From Oscillospiraceae bacterium (GTDB lineage: Bacteria > Bacillota > Clostridia > Oscillospirales > Ruminococcaceae), in NCBI GenBank assembly GCA_017545185.1, contig JAFWQJ010000079.1, forward strand, positions 49,772 through 113,771: DNA of 64,000 nucleotides, in the 5' to 3' direction. Position 1 is the first letter of the stretch. Every line of letters starts with the position of its first letter. Positions 32,664 through 41,928 of the stretch are shown piece by piece. Both the position numbers and the translations under genes were made by a program. Under the pieces are notes generated by a model that saw only the letters and a program-made list of their open reading frames with translations, searched no databases and had not been told where the DNA came from.

Positions 32664-33802
32664 AGATCGTCATTGCTATGGATTCGTTCAAGGGCAGTCT
32701 GACCTCGTCCGAAGCAGGACAGGCCGCTGCCGCCGGATTTCTGCGCGCCGATCCGGCAGCGGATATTTCGGTGTATCCGGTCGCGGACGGCGGCGAGGGA
32801 ACCGCGGAGGCACTGGTCAGCGGACTGCACGGGCAGTACCGCAGCGTCACGGTCTCCGACCCGATTGGCAGACCGATACAGGCAAAATACGGCATACTCC
32901 CCGACCGGACGGCGGTCATTGAACTTGCTGCTACATCCGGACTGCCGCTGCTCACCATACCGGAGCGCGACCCGATGAGAACGACGACACGCGGCTTCGG
33001 GGAAATGATCCGCGATGCGGTCAGGCAGGGCTGCAGAAGCTTTCTGCTCGGCATCGGCGGCAGCGCGACGAATGACGGCGGAACGGGGCTGCTCCGTGCG
33101 CTCGGCTTTCGTTTTCTTGACCGTGACGGCAAGCCTGTTCCGGAGGGCGCCGCGGGGCTCTCTGAGATCGCCGTAATTGACCGCAGCGGCGTCATGCCGG
33201 AGCTTTCAGAATGCAGCTTTCATACTGCAAGTGACGTTGCAAATCCGCTCTGCGGGGAAACCGGCTGCAGCCGCATTTTTGCGCCGCAGAAAGGTGCAGG
33301 TGCGGAAACCGTCGAAATCATGGAGACCGCCATGCGGCATTATGCGGATGTTGTCCGCACCTTTGTTCCGGGCGCCGATCCGGATGCAAAGGGCGCAGGT
33401 GCCGCGGGCGGCGTCGGGTTCGCACTGCAGAGCTTTCTTCATGCGGAATGCGAACCGGGCATCGGACTGGTCATCCGCATGACGGGTCTTGCGAAGGCGA
33501 TCCGGAACGCTGATCTGATCGTCACCGGGGAAGGCTGCCTCGATGCACAGACCGCGATGGGCAAGGCGCCTGCCGGGATCGCGGCAGCGGCAAAGCAGTA
33601 CGGCAAACCGGTCATCGCGTTCAGCGGGATCGTCAAAGACGGCGCATCAGCCTGCAATACCTGCGGGATCGACGCGTTTTTCCCGATCCTGCGCAGCATC
33701 TGTACCGCAGAGCAGGCCATGGAGCCGGCATACGCTGCCGCCGCGCTGACCGATACCGCGGAGCAGGCCGGCAGACTGATCGGGCTTTATGCCGGACGCT
33801 GA
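32660..33802 (+). CDS. Glycerate 2-kinase
   Basis: 380 residues of the GarK/GlxK family. It opens MKIVIAMDSFKGSLTSSEAG and contains PVADGGEGTAEALV, GIGGSATNDGGTGLL and LIVTGEGCLDAQT, all family signatures. It phosphorylates D-glycerate with ATP to 2-phosphoglycerate, feeding lower glycolysis from serine, glyoxylate or pectin-derived acids. Full length compared with the family. The start overlaps the hflX stop by four bases (ATGA). No terminator is obvious before the next promoter. Confidence 0.95.
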   Translation: MKIVIAMDSFKGSLTSSEAGQAAAAGFLRADPAADISVYPVADGGEGTAEALVSGLHGQYRSVTVSDPIGRPIQAKYGILPDRTAVIELAATSGLPLLTIPERDPMRTTTRGFGEMIRDAVRQGCRSFLLGIGGSATNDGGTGLLRALGFRFLDRDGKPVPEGAAGLSEIAVIDRSGVMPELSECSFHTASDVANPLCGETGCSRIFAPQKGAGAETVEIMETAMRHYADVVRTFVPGADPDAKGAGAAGGVGFALQSFLHAECEPGIGLVIRMTGLAKAIRNADLIVTGEGCLDAQTAMGKAPAGIAAAAKQYGKPVIAFSGIVKDGASACNTCGIDAFFPILRSICTAEQAMEPAYAAAALTDTAEQAGRLIGLYAGR

Positions 33803-33844
33803 CATTTCCGGATACACAGTTGAAAAATTTTCGTATTGCTCCCA

Positions 33845-33873
33845 TTGCAATTTTTTGCAAAATATGATATAAT
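33845..33873 (+). promoter_or_regulatory. Sigma-A promoter of pta
   Basis: TTGCAA, 17 bases, TATAAT. Confidence 0.85.
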
Positions 33874-33937
33874 AGTAACGCAGCTTATCCGTGCGGGATC
33901 CTGCACGGAGCGAATATCAATATCCTGGAGGTTTATT

Positions 33938-34954
33938 ATGGGCATGTTTGACAAGCTGCTTGCGAATCTGAAGGCAAGCAAAAAGACGATCGTTTTCACA
34001 GAGGGTACCGATGCGAGAATCCTCTCCGCAGCTGACAGACTTCTGAAGGAAGATCTGATGGGCGTCGTTCTCTGCGGCAATGCAGACGAGGTCGCTGCTG
34101 CTGCAAAGGCAGGCGGCTTTGACGTCGCAAAGGCGACGGTTCTCGATCCGCTGACCTATCAGGAAATGGATGCGCTGGTCGCACAGATGGTCGAGCTCCG
34201 CAAGGGCAAGATGAGCGAGGAAGAATGCCGCACTGCCCTGCAGAAGTCCAATTACTTCGGCACGATGCTCGTCAAGGCGGGCAAGGCTGACGCACTGCTC
34301 GGCGGTGCGACCTACTCCACCGCAGACACCGTCCGTCCGGCTCTGCAGATCATCAAGACAAAGAAGGGCTCCAATCTGGTCAGCTCCTCGTTCATCCTGT
34401 TCCGCGAGAAGGACGGCGCAGAGGAGAAGATCGCAATGGGCGACTGCGCGATCAACATCAGCTACTCCGACCGCGTGGACAAGGACGGCAATGTGACCCT
34501 GACCGCTGCACAGCAGCTCGCAGAGGTCGCTGTCGAGACTGCAAGAACCGCTGCGTTCTTCGGCATTGACCCGAAGGTCGCCGTGCTGAGCTTCTCGACC
34601 TACGGCTCCGGCAAGGGCGCGACCGTCCAGCTGAGCCACGATGCGGTCATCGAAGCAAGGAAGATCGATCCGGAGCTGACCATTGACGGTGAGTTCCAGT
34701 TTGACGCGGCTGTCTCCGCCGAGGTCGCAAAGACCAAGTGCCCGGATTCCAAGGTCGCAGGTCAGGCAAATACCTTCATCTTCCCGCTGATCGAGGCCGG
34801 CAACATCGGCTACAAGATCGCACAGAGACTCGGCGGCTTCGAGGCATACGGCCCGATCCTGCAGGGTCTGAATGCGCCGATCAACGACCTCTCCCGCGGC
34901 TGCAACGCCGACGAGGTCTACAAAATGGCGATCATCACCGCAGGTATGGCATAA
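33938..34954 (+). CDS. pta: Phosphate acetyltransferase
   Basis: 338 residues of the Pta family. Signatures seen include VFTEGTDARILSAADRLL near the start, LLGGATYSTADTVRPALQII in the middle, and GDCAINISYSD, SFSTYGSGKG and ANTFIFPLIEAGNIGYKIAQ towards the end. It interconverts acetyl-CoA and acetyl phosphate, the step before acetate kinase in acetate formation and ATP gain. The start is the ATG after CTGGAGGTTTATT; the upstream in-frame extension crosses the promoter and is rejected. It has its own promoter and terminator. No acetate kinase gene lies nearby. Codon choice looks strongly biased, as in highly expressed genes. Confidence 0.97.
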   Translation: MGMFDKLLANLKASKKTIVFTEGTDARILSAADRLLKEDLMGVVLCGNADEVAAAAKAGGFDVAKATVLDPLTYQEMDALVAQMVELRKGKMSEEECRTALQKSNYFGTMLVKAGKADALLGGATYSTADTVRPALQIIKTKKGSNLVSSSFILFREKDGAEEKIAMGDCAINISYSDRVDKDGNVTLTAAQQLAEVAVETARTAAFFGIDPKVAVLSFSTYGSGKGATVQLSHDAVIEARKIDPELTIDGEFQFDAAVSAEVAKTKCPDSKVAGQANTFIFPLIEAGNIGYKIAQRLGGFEAYGPILQGLNAPINDLSRGCNADEVYKMAIITAGMA

Positions 34955-34972
34955 TCCCGATCCCGATTACAG

Positions 34973-35000
34973 ACAGCCCGTGCATCACGACGCGGGCTGT
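34973..35000 (+). terminator. Terminator of pta
   Basis: ACAGCCCG pairs with CGGGCTGT, followed by TTCTGT. Confidence 0.75.
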
Positions 35001-35037
35001 TTCTGTATCCGGCCGCAAATGATCCGTAGAAAGTGAG

Positions 35038-38000
35038 ATGAAGTCGATGAACTATCTGTACAAACATGCTGCCGCGCTTTCCGCTGCCGTGATCCTGCTG
35101 CAGGGCGTCGGAACCGGACTGCCCGCGCAGAAGCTGATCCCGCTCGGTACGGTGCGCAGTGCTGCGGATTTTTCCGCCATGCTGGCAGCCGCATCCGAGC
35201 CGACAGCCGAACCCTTTGCGGTACTGTGCTGCGATCCGGCATCCGGACAGATCATCTGTGACGGCAGACCCGTCGGCGAAAGCTACGGCGGATTTACCGT
35301 ATCAGACGGAACACTGATCGCTGACAGCGGCTCCGGCGAACAGCTCACCGCAGAGCAGGCAGCTACGTCCATGGGCTGCGAGATCGTCACGGAAGCAGAC
35401 GGCACCTTGACTGTCCGTTCGCCGTTTCAGACCGCAAGGCTCGTTGTATCGAGCAGCAAAGCGGTTGATCCGCTCGGCGGCAGCATCACCGCAGAGGGCT
35501 ACAACGGGCTGCATGTCATCCAGTATGATTCCCCGCAGGCCGCCTACCGCGCATACAATCTCTATCAGCAGGACAGCAGCATCCGCTTTGTTCAGCCGGA
35601 CAGGATCCGCTATACGGTTCCGGCGGAAGCTGACGCCGCAGAAAAATCAGCTGCTGAGGATACCAAATCATGGGGCTATGAAGCGATCGGAACCGCTGAT
35701 TATCTCGCATGGCTGAATGAGCACAACCCGGAGCTGCCGGAGATCACGGCCGCGGTACTCGATTCCGGCATCAACGCGGAGCACAGCTGGTTCAGGGGTC
35801 GTATTCAGGAAAACGGCATCGACTGCACCGATTCCAGTGCTTTTTCCCTGAATGATACGCACGGACACGGTACGCACTGTGCCGGCATCATCTGTCAGAA
35901 CACGCCGGAATCAGTCAAGATCCTGCCGGTCAAGGTCATCGCGGATGACGGCTACGGCTCCGACCTCATGATCTACTGCGGCATTATGTATGCGGTGGAG
36001 CAGGAAGCTGATGTCATCAGCATGAGCCTCGGCGGGGACGGTGAGGCGCCGCTGATGCTGGAAGGCATCCGGATGGCGGCTGAGGCGGATATCCCCTGCT
36101 GTGTCGCCGCCGGCAACTCCGGCTTTAACGCGGATTATTCCTCGCCGGGCTGCTACGAAACCGTATTCTGTATCTCTGCCGTCTCGTTTGACGGCGGGAA
36201 CAGCACATCCCCGGACTATACCGATCCGGAACGGTATCAGTTCTGCGGATTCAGCAACTACGGCAGCGATGTCGATTTCACGGCACCGGGTCAGGATATC
36301 GTCAGCGCGGGCATTGATTCGCCGGATGCGCTGGTCTCGATGAGCGGCACCAGCATGGCGGCACCGTTTGCGGCTGCTGCATGTGCCGATCTGCTGAGCG
36401 CAAAGCCGGAGATGAAAACATCGGAGCTCCGCAGCATGCTGCGCGATCTCGCGATCCGGCTGCCCGAACCGAACAGCACCGACCTGCCTGCCGCAGTCTG
36501 CTACGGCGAAGGGCTGATCAATCTGCGCGGCGCATTCATTTCGAGTGCCTATATCGCGCCGCCGGTCATTTCCGTAAACGGCGCAAAGGGCAATGCCCCG
36601 TACTATGAAGCAGATGAAAGCGTCACGCTCTCCTTTGTTTCAGATACTCCGGACGATCCGATCTATTATACGCTGGACGGCTCCGAACCGGATGCGCAGA
36701 ACGGCATTCTGTATACCGGCATCCCGACGCTGACAAAAAGTGCGGTCGTCCGTGCGGCGGTCATCCGCAGCGATGCATACAGCAAGAGCACTGAGGCCTT
36801 TATCTGCATAGGCGGAAAGGAAGTCAATACGCCGTTCACCATTGAAAACGGTGTTCTGACCGCCTATGACGGCGTAATGAAAGCGCTCGATCTGACAGAA
36901 AATTTTTCCGGTGATTACCTGAAAGCGATCGGCGATGAAGCGTTCATGTACCGCAATGTGGAATCGGTCATTCTGCCGGATTCCGTCACATCCGTCGGCA
37001 GCCGGGCGTTTTACGGCACACCGCTGAAGCAGCTCACCGGAAACGGCGTCACGGAGATCGGGGATTATGCGTTTGCAGATACGGCACTGCAGGTTCTGGT
37101 GACCGCAAAGCTGAAAAAGCTCGGCGCGGGCACATTCATGAACTGTGCTTCGCTCGCGAGCTTTCCTGCACTGGACGATTCACTGACGGAGATCCCGGAT
37201 CATGCATTTGAGGGCTGCGCCGGCATGAGCACGCTGAATTTTGATCCGGAAAACCTGACGAAGATCGGCAAATACGCATTTGCGTCGATCCGTTACAGCG
37301 GTGCATTCGATCTGCCGAAGCTGAAGGAGCTGGGCGCCGGTGCATTCTCGGAAAGCAATGTCACATCCGTGACGCTGCCCGAAACGATCACGGCGCTGGA
37401 TGAATTTGTTTTCTATGACTGCAGCGGTCTGGATGAGCTGAACGCGCCGGGCATCACGGAGCTCGGCCCCATGGCACTTTACGGCTGCAGTCTCACAAAA
37501 AAAGGCATCGACTTCTCCAAGCTGAAGAAACTGGGCCGCGTTTCGCTCATCGGCATGACATTCGGTGACCAGCCGGTGTTCTTCGATGAACTGGAAATAC
37601 TGGAGGAGCAGGCGATCGGCGGCACGACCGGCGGTGCACTGGTATTCCCGTCGGTCAAAACGGTTGACAGGGAGCTCTTTATCGAAACGGAGAACCTGAT
37701 CTGGCTGCCGAACGCCGAATCCGTCACCCTTAACACAGAGAACATGACGGGTCTCCGCGTTTCGGAGAAGCTGAAATCTGCAGAGCTCCGCACCGCGAAT
37801 TGCTGCAAATATATCATCGGGCCGAAGGATTCCTGCATCCGCAGGGAAGCCGAAAAACGGAATATCCCGTATTTCCCGGAGCAGACGCTCATCACCGAGC
37901 AGACGAATGTCAGGGTGCGCCCGGGCGATCCGTTCACGCTCTATGCAGCTTATGTCAAGGATCCGGAGACATGGGTCACATGGTATGAGATCATTGACGG

Positions 38001-40143
38001 AAAAGAAGCGGCAGCCGCACCGGAAACGGTCACAACGGACGGAAAGCCCTTCGACCTGAACCGCTCGGCCTTCACAGGAACACGCAGCGCTGCCGGTACC
38101 TATCAGTTCCGTGCCGTGCTGACCGGCCCCGACGGCATCGCGGAGCAGAGTGACTTCACGGTGTACGTCACCGAGAACGCCCCGCAGACTGAGAAAGAGG
38201 ATCTCGATTATACAATTGACGAAAACGGTTCCGGCGTTTTCAAAAAAATCTGCACCGTCGGCGAGACGCTTCTGTTCCGGCCGACAGACGCATATTATAC
38301 GTTCTATTCTGACGAGGCATGCAGAGTCAGGCTTGCATCGGACAACCGCTGCGTGAATGTGAACGGTACGCTGGAATCCCGCGTGTTCGGCACCCTTGAG
38401 CCTGTTTCCGATACGGATTATGCGGAGCTGCACGAGGGCTTTAACCGGCTGCGGATCAATTGCGGCATCAACAAAAGCGTATTCAAAATGCCGCTGACCT
38501 TCCGGCTCGAAAAGGTGCAGACCGGACTCAGACAGGCGGAGATCGTCCCGCTGAACACAGAATACACCGGAAAGCCGATCAGACCTGCATTCCGCATCAC
38601 AATGGATGACAAGCTGCTGGAAGAAGGCAAAGACTATCTGATCGGAAAGGAACTGACCTTCACGGAAGCCGGCAAATATCAGGTGACGGTCACGGGCACC
38701 GGCGATTATTACGGCGACGTCATCAGGACGTTCACCGTCCTGCCGAGAACAGACGGAGCGCTGCCCGCGCTGACCGAGGGGACACAGACCGTTACGCTCG
38801 GCACCGATCCGGCAGTCTACAGCTGGACGCCGGATAAAGAGCAGTACGGCATCACGGCCGAATCGCTGCACAGCAGCATCCTGACCGTTTATGCGCCGGA
38901 CGGCACCGTGACAGAATCGCTGAGCGGCAACGGCTACCTCTACAGTATCCTGAACGTCGAACCGGGAAAAACCTACAGGATTTCGGTTTCCAATCTGTAT
39001 CAGACGGAAACGGGCAAGGTCACATTCTCGCTGATCCCGGACTGCCGCCTGCTCGACGACGCGGAAATTGAGATCACAAAGCTCGTCGGTTACGGCGAAC
39101 AGCCGGTCTGTACGCTGAAGGACAGCGGCACCGTGCTGAAAGAAGGCACTGATTATACCGTTTATATTTACGGCACACTTCAGCATATCGGCACCACGTA
39201 TCTCGCATTCCGCGGCTGCGGCAGCTATATCGGCCTGACCGATGTCACCTACTGCATCGCACCGCAGAACACCGGCGCATTCCCGGACAACCCGCTCACA
39301 GGACAGCCGGAACCGGTCACACTGCAGGCGGATGTTCCGGTGGAATGCAACATCACGCATTATCCGGGCACGGTCAACCGGTTCTATTTCACAGCCCCCT
39401 ATGACTGCGAATATACGCTGACGCTGCCGGATCACGAACAGCAGAGCACCTCTGTCCTGCTTTATGTCAATGACGGCGCGCCGATCCTTGCCGAGGAGCC
39501 GGAAATGAAGCTGAAGCTGAAAAACGACGATTTTCTCCAGATCCTGATCATCAGCGATTATCTGCTCAACACCGTCATTTCGGATATCCCGCGGCCGTTT
39601 ACGGTCTGCGTTTCGGGTATAAAGACCGGTTCCGATCTGACCGCTGACGGCATCCGCTATCACATTGAGAACGGCAGGGCGTCCGTCACCGGGGCAGAAC
39701 CGGAAGCCCGCGCGCTGACGATCCCGGAGCAGATCACGGATCCGGTGACCGGTGCACTGAATCCGGTCACCGACATTGACGCACTGGCCTTTGCGCCTTA
39801 TGCGGAAACCTGCACGATCTATACGAAGAAGGGCAGCAGCATTCACGATATCTGTGAAAAGCAGGATTACAACTTCATCCTGACCGATTCCGATTTCGCA
39901 CTGACGGGCGATATCAGCGGCAGCGGTGCGCTGGATTACCATGACGTCATCCTGCTTCAGAAATATCTGACGGAATGCGGGGACGTCCGCTTTACCGCGG
40001 CACAGGCAGCAGCAGCCGATCTCAATCAGGACGGCAGCATCGACCTGCGCGATCTGTTTGCGCTGATGCAGCAGCTCGATCCGCCTGCAGAAACCGTCAG
40101 TCTGGCAGACCTGCCGTTCTTTCGGAACAATGATACCAACTGA
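35038..40143 (+). CDS. Dockerin-bearing subtilisin-like protease with leucine-rich repeats
   Basis: 1701-residue secreted protein. Signal peptide and prodomain-like region (to about 210) precede an S8 peptidase domain with Asp in AAVLDSGINAEH, His in THGHGTHCAGI and Ser in MSGTSMAAPFAAA. A chitobiase-like beta domain follows (IYYTLDGSEPDAQNG), then BspA-type leucine-rich repeats (IGDEAFMYRNVESVILPDS, IGDYAFADTALQ, IPDHAFEGCAGM), several beta domains, and a C-terminal dockerin (DISGSGALDYHDVILLQKYL and DLNQDGSIDLRDLFALMQQL). It should be an active protease attached to the cellulosome. Possible roles are processing of scaffold proteins or digestion of plant wall glycoproteins (inference). Two ATGs nine bases apart are possible starts after GAAAGTGAG. 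A 98-residue gene follows 20 bases later. Confidence 0.92.
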   Translation: MKSMNYLYKHAAALSAAVILLQGVGTGLPAQKLIPLGTVRSAADFSAMLAAASEPTAEPFAVLCCDPASGQIICDGRPVGESYGGFTVSDGTLIADSGSGEQLTAEQAATSMGCEIVTEADGTLTVRSPFQTARLVVSSSKAVDPLGGSITAEGYNGLHVIQYDSPQAAYRAYNLYQQDSSIRFVQPDRIRYTVPAEADAAEKSAAEDTKSWGYEAIGTADYLAWLNEHNPELPEITAAVLDSGINAEHSWFRGRIQENGIDCTDSSAFSLNDTHGHGTHCAGIICQNTPESVKILPVKVIADDGYGSDLMIYCGIMYAVEQEADVISMSLGGDGEAPLMLEGIRMAAEADIPCCVAAGNSGFNADYSSPGCYETVFCISAVSFDGGNSTSPDYTDPERYQFCGFSNYGSDVDFTAPGQDIVSAGIDSPDALVSMSGTSMAAPFAAAACADLLSAKPEMKTSELRSMLRDLAIRLPEPNSTDLPAAVCYGEGLINLRGAFISSAYIAPPVISVNGAKGNAPYYEADESVTLSFVSDTPDDPIYYTLDGSEPDAQNGILYTGIPTLTKSAVVRAAVIRSDAYSKSTEAFICIGGKEVNTPFTIENGVLTAYDGVMKALDLTENFSGDYLKAIGDEAFMYRNVESVILPDSVTSVGSRAFYGTPLKQLTGNGVTEIGDYAFADTALQVLVTAKLKKLGAGTFMNCASLASFPALDDSLTEIPDHAFEGCAGMSTLNFDPENLTKIGKYAFASIRYSGAFDLPKLKELGAGAFSESNVTSVTLPETITALDEFVFYDCSGLDELNAPGITELGPMALYGCSLTKKGIDFSKLKKLGRVSLIGMTFGDQPVFFDELEILEEQAIGGTTGGALVFPSVKTVDRELFIETENLIWLPNAESVTLNTENMTGLRVSEKLKSAELRTANCCKYIIGPKDSCIRREAEKRNIPYFPEQTLITEQTNVRVRPGDPFTLYAAYVKDPETWVTWYEIIDGKEAAAAPETVTTDGKPFDLNRSAFTGTRSAAGTYQFRAVLTGPDGIAEQSDFTVYVTENAPQTEKEDLDYTIDENGSGVFKKICTVGETLLFRPTDAYYTFYSDEACRVRLASDNRCVNVNGTLESRVFGTLEPVSDTDYAELHEGFNRLRINCGINKSVFKMPLTFRLEKVQTGLRQAEIVPLNTEYTGKPIRPAFRITMDDKLLEEGKDYLIGKELTFTEAGKYQVTVTGTGDYYGDVIRTFTVLPRTDGALPALTEGTQTVTLGTDPAVYSWTPDKEQYGITAESLHSSILTVYAPDGTVTESLSGNGYLYSILNVEPGKTYRISVSNLYQTETGKVTFSLIPDCRLLDDAEIEITKLVGYGEQPVCTLKDSGTVLKEGTDYTVYIYGTLQHIGTTYLAFRGCGSYIGLTDVTYCIAPQNTGAFPDNPLTGQPEPVTLQADVPVECNITHYPGTVNRFYFTAPYDCEYTLTLPDHEQQSTSVLLYVNDGAPILAEEPEMKLKLKNDDFLQILIISDYLLNTVISDIPRPFTVCVSGIKTGSDLTADGIRYHIENGRASVTGAEPEARALTIPEQITDPVTGALNPVTDIDALAFAPYAETCTIYTKKGSSIHDICEKQDYNFILTDSDFALTGDISGSGALDYHDVILLQKYLTECGDVRFTAAQAAAADLNQDGSIDLRDLFALMQQLDPPAETVSLADLPFFRNNDTN

Positions 40144-40163
40144 CAGAGCAAGGAGGAAACTTT

Positions 40164-40460
40164 ATGTACGGACTGAAAGTCAGGATCCGGCGCGTGATCG
40201 AAAATGACACCTATCCGGAGCGCGTCGAATGCTTCATGACGGACTACGAGGGACAGACGCATTTCTTTGAGGATAAGCTGCCGGTCTTTACGGCGGAAAC
40301 CGATCCGATGATCCCCGGAGACGGCGTGATCCGCTGCACCGTGCTCCGTGAAACGCCGCTGTTCGTCGAGGTCGATACCTCGCTCCCCGACGGCGTGGAA
40401 TCCACGACAGGAAGGACGGTCTTCGCTGTTTCCGCAGACGATCTGACCGAGGACGCATAA
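40164..40460 (+). CDS. Small acidic protein of unknown function
   Basis: 98 residues, no signal peptide, no membrane segment. It contains DYEGQTHFFEDKLPVFT and GDGVIRCTVL, with alternating hydrophobic residues suggesting a small beta barrel. GGAGG lies a few bases before the start. It is 20 bases behind the protease gene and ahead of a shared terminator, so it is probably cotranscribed. No family recognised. Confidence 0.8.
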   Translation: MYGLKVRIRRVIENDTYPERVECFMTDYEGQTHFFEDKLPVFTAETDPMIPGDGVIRCTVLRETPLFVEVDTSLPDGVESTTGRTVFAVSADDLTEDA

Positions 40461-40461
40461 T

Positions 40462-40499
40462 AAAAAAGCCGGTATCCCGCAGGATACCGGCTTTGCTTT
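40462..40499. terminator. Bidirectional terminator
   Basis: AAAAAAGCCGGTATCC pairs with GGATACCGGCTTTGCTTT between converging genes. Confidence 0.88.
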
Positions 40500-40506
40500 C
40501 GGTGAA

Positions 40507-41136
40507 TCAGAGCTTGGAGTAGCCAAAGCTGTTGATGAGCGCATCGACCTTGATGCCCTTCTTGCAGAGCGGGCATTCATCGGAAGGATAGTTGTCATAG
40601 CGCGGCAGATCGGTCTCCTTGAACAGCGCCTTGATCTCAATGCCGTTGACCGCTTCGATCGCGGAGAAGATCGCGCCGATCGCGACCATTTCGCCGCTGT
40701 AATACTGCAGGCAGTCGATCGCTCTGTTGATCGTCTGACCGGTGGACGCGGAGCTGACGAGGATCAGCACGCGCTTGCCCCAGATCTTCTTCTGCGTGTT
40801 GTCGCGGAAGATCATCTGATTGACCGCATTCATCTCCGGCGTGATCAGATTGATGTCCTTGCCGAGATTGATGCCGTTGCCGGAAAGATACTCCGCGAGA
40901 AATGCGCCGAGCATCTCCGTGCCCTCCAGACAGATCACCGTATCAATATACACATTATAGAATTCCGCACCGAGGTCATGTGCTGCATCGCGCGCCATTT
41001 TCATGCTGGTTTTGATCGAGGTCATATCCAGATAATAATTGACATGGGAATGGTTCGTCGCATAATGCCCCGGAATAATACCGATCGAAATATGCGTATT
41101 CTTCTTCGAGTTGATCGTTTGCATTCTGTCTTCCAT
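40507..41136 (-). CDS. Phosphoribosyltransferase-like protein with C-terminal CxxC
   Basis: About 209 residues. The fold order and the segment RVLILVSSASTGQTINRAIDCL match type I phosphoribosyltransferases of the orotate type. However, the two acidic residues that normally bind ribose of PRPP (usual pattern VDDVxTTGxT) are replaced by Ser-Ser. The C-terminus holds a CPLCKKGI pair that could bind metal. It may be an orotate phosphoribosyltransferase relative with altered activity or a regulatory protein. AGGAGG lies 10 bases before the chosen ATG; a second in-frame ATG lies 12 bases on. No pyrimidine gene is near. Confidence 0.72.
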   Translation of the reverse strand: MEDRMQTINSKKNTHISIGIIPGHYATNHSHVNYYLDMTSIKTSMKMARDAAHDLGAEFYNVYIDTVICLEGTEMLGAFLAEYLSGNGINLGKDINLITPEMNAVNQMIFRDNTQKKIWGKRVLILVSSASTGQTINRAIDCLQYYSGEMVAIGAIFSAIEAVNGIEIKALFKETDLPRYDNYPSDECPLCKKGIKVDALINSFGYSKL

Positions 41137-41185
41137 AGAAAAGGAAACCTCCTGACGGCAGAGCCCTGCCACAAAATATATCTAT

Positions 41186-41214
41186 ATTATATCATATCCG
41201 GCCAAAAAATGCAA
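41186..41214 (-). promoter_or_regulatory. Sigma-A promoter of the phosphoribosyltransferase-like gene
   Basis: TTGCAT, 17 bases, TATAAT on the minus strand. Confidence 0.85.
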
Positions 41215-41273
41215 GTATTTTGCACAAAAAATATAATCCGGTTGAAATTCCGGTGAAAGATATGTTAAAACCC

Positions 41274-41302
41274 TTGCATTCCGGGAGCCCCCGTGCTATA
41301 AT
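41274..41302 (+). promoter_or_regulatory. Sigma-A promoter of the GlsB-type gene
   Basis: TTGCAT, 17 bases, TATAAT. Divergent from the preceding promoter. Confidence 0.85.
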
Positions 41303-41356
41303 ACAGTCAGCCGGGATCCACCGGTGAAACCGTTAACATCTGAGGAGGTACATACA

Positions 41357-41599
41357 ATGCTTTTCAAACTGATTATTGAGATCGTGGTCGGTGCACTGTG
41401 CGGCTCCGTTGCCGGAAAGATCATGGGCAAAGAGAAGCAGGGCTTTGTCGTGAACGCCGTGCTCGGCATTGTCGGCGGCTTCGTCGGCGGCCTGATCGGC
41501 AATCTGCTGCATGTCGGCGGCGGCTGGCTGTCCGGACTGATCCTCGCGATCGTCGGCTCCTGCCTTGTGATCTTCGTCGTCGGAAAAATGAAGAATTAA
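41357..41599 (+). CDS. GlsB/YeaQ/YmgE-family membrane protein
   Basis: 80 residues with three hydrophobic stretches and Gly-rich turns (GALCGSVAGKIMGKEKQGFV, GIVGGFVGGLIGNLL, GGGWLSGLILAIVGSCLVIFV), the pattern of transglycosylase-associated/GlsB stress membrane proteins. Function in the family is unknown beyond induction by stress. The ATG follows GAGGAGGTACATACA. It is monocistronic, with its own promoter and terminator. Confidence 0.92.
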   Translation: MLFKLIIEIVVGALCGSVAGKIMGKEKQGFVVNAVLGIVGGFVGGLIGNLLHVGGGWLSGLILAIVGSCLVIFVVGKMKN

Positions 41600-41610
41600 C
41601 CGAAATGATC

Positions 41611-41640
41611 CCGCCTGTGAGCATATCACAGGCGGTTTTC
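41611..41640 (+). terminator. Terminator of the GlsB-type gene
   Basis: CCGCCTGTGA pairs with TCACAGGCGG, followed by TTTTC. Confidence 0.9.
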
Positions 41641-41707
41641 TGTCCCGAAAGTTATTTTGCAGTCCGATTATTTACTGTGAGTATATATAATTATTCTGAA
41701 ATAGACG

Positions 41708-41905
41708 TTAATCATCCCGGCTGTATCCGGGATGATCGCTTTTCTGCCGTTTGAATCGTTGCATATTGCGTATGCTTCCATGTAAAAGCGAAAAAACACC
41801 TACGATTATAGCGGCTTCTGTGATAATGATGCCCGCACTGAGAAAAGAGCCCGTCTTACGTTTTGTGCTGTAAATATTCGTTTTATCCAGTGATTCTATA
41901 TACAA
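41708..41905 (-). CDS. Possible small membrane protein (uncertain)
   Basis: 65-codon frame with a TTG start, a basic segment (STKRKTGS), one hydrophobic stretch (FLSAGIIITEAAIIVGVFSLL) and a basic tail. A good minus-strand sigma-A promoter lies 24 bases upstream, but there is no clear ribosome binding site. The last codons fall in a hairpin (arms ATCATCCCGG and CCGGGATGAT). It could be a real short protein, a decayed cell-wall anchor, or a non-coding transcript. The rest of the 41,641-41,999 interval contains only this and the control elements noted. Confidence 0.35.
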   Translation of the reverse strand: MYIESLDKTNIYSTKRKTGSFLSAGIIITEAAIIVGVFSLLHGSIRNMQRFKRQKSDHPGYSRDD

Positions 41906-41928
41906 TCCGTGATAAAATATACTTTATA

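Noticed and set aside
33841-33866. TTGCAA...TTGCAA as a terminator of the glycerate kinase operon
   Set aside because: The arms are short and AT-rich and coincide with the pta promoter. No GC stem is present.
33836-33937. N-terminal extension of Pta
   Set aside because: It runs through the -35 and -10 boxes. The ATG after CTGGAGG gives the normal family length.
37180-39942. Minus-strand frame of 920 codons inside the subtilisin gene
   Set aside because: Antisense shadow of the protease gene. Long antisense frames are common in GC-rich coding DNA with strong third-position bias. No domain and no start signal were seen.
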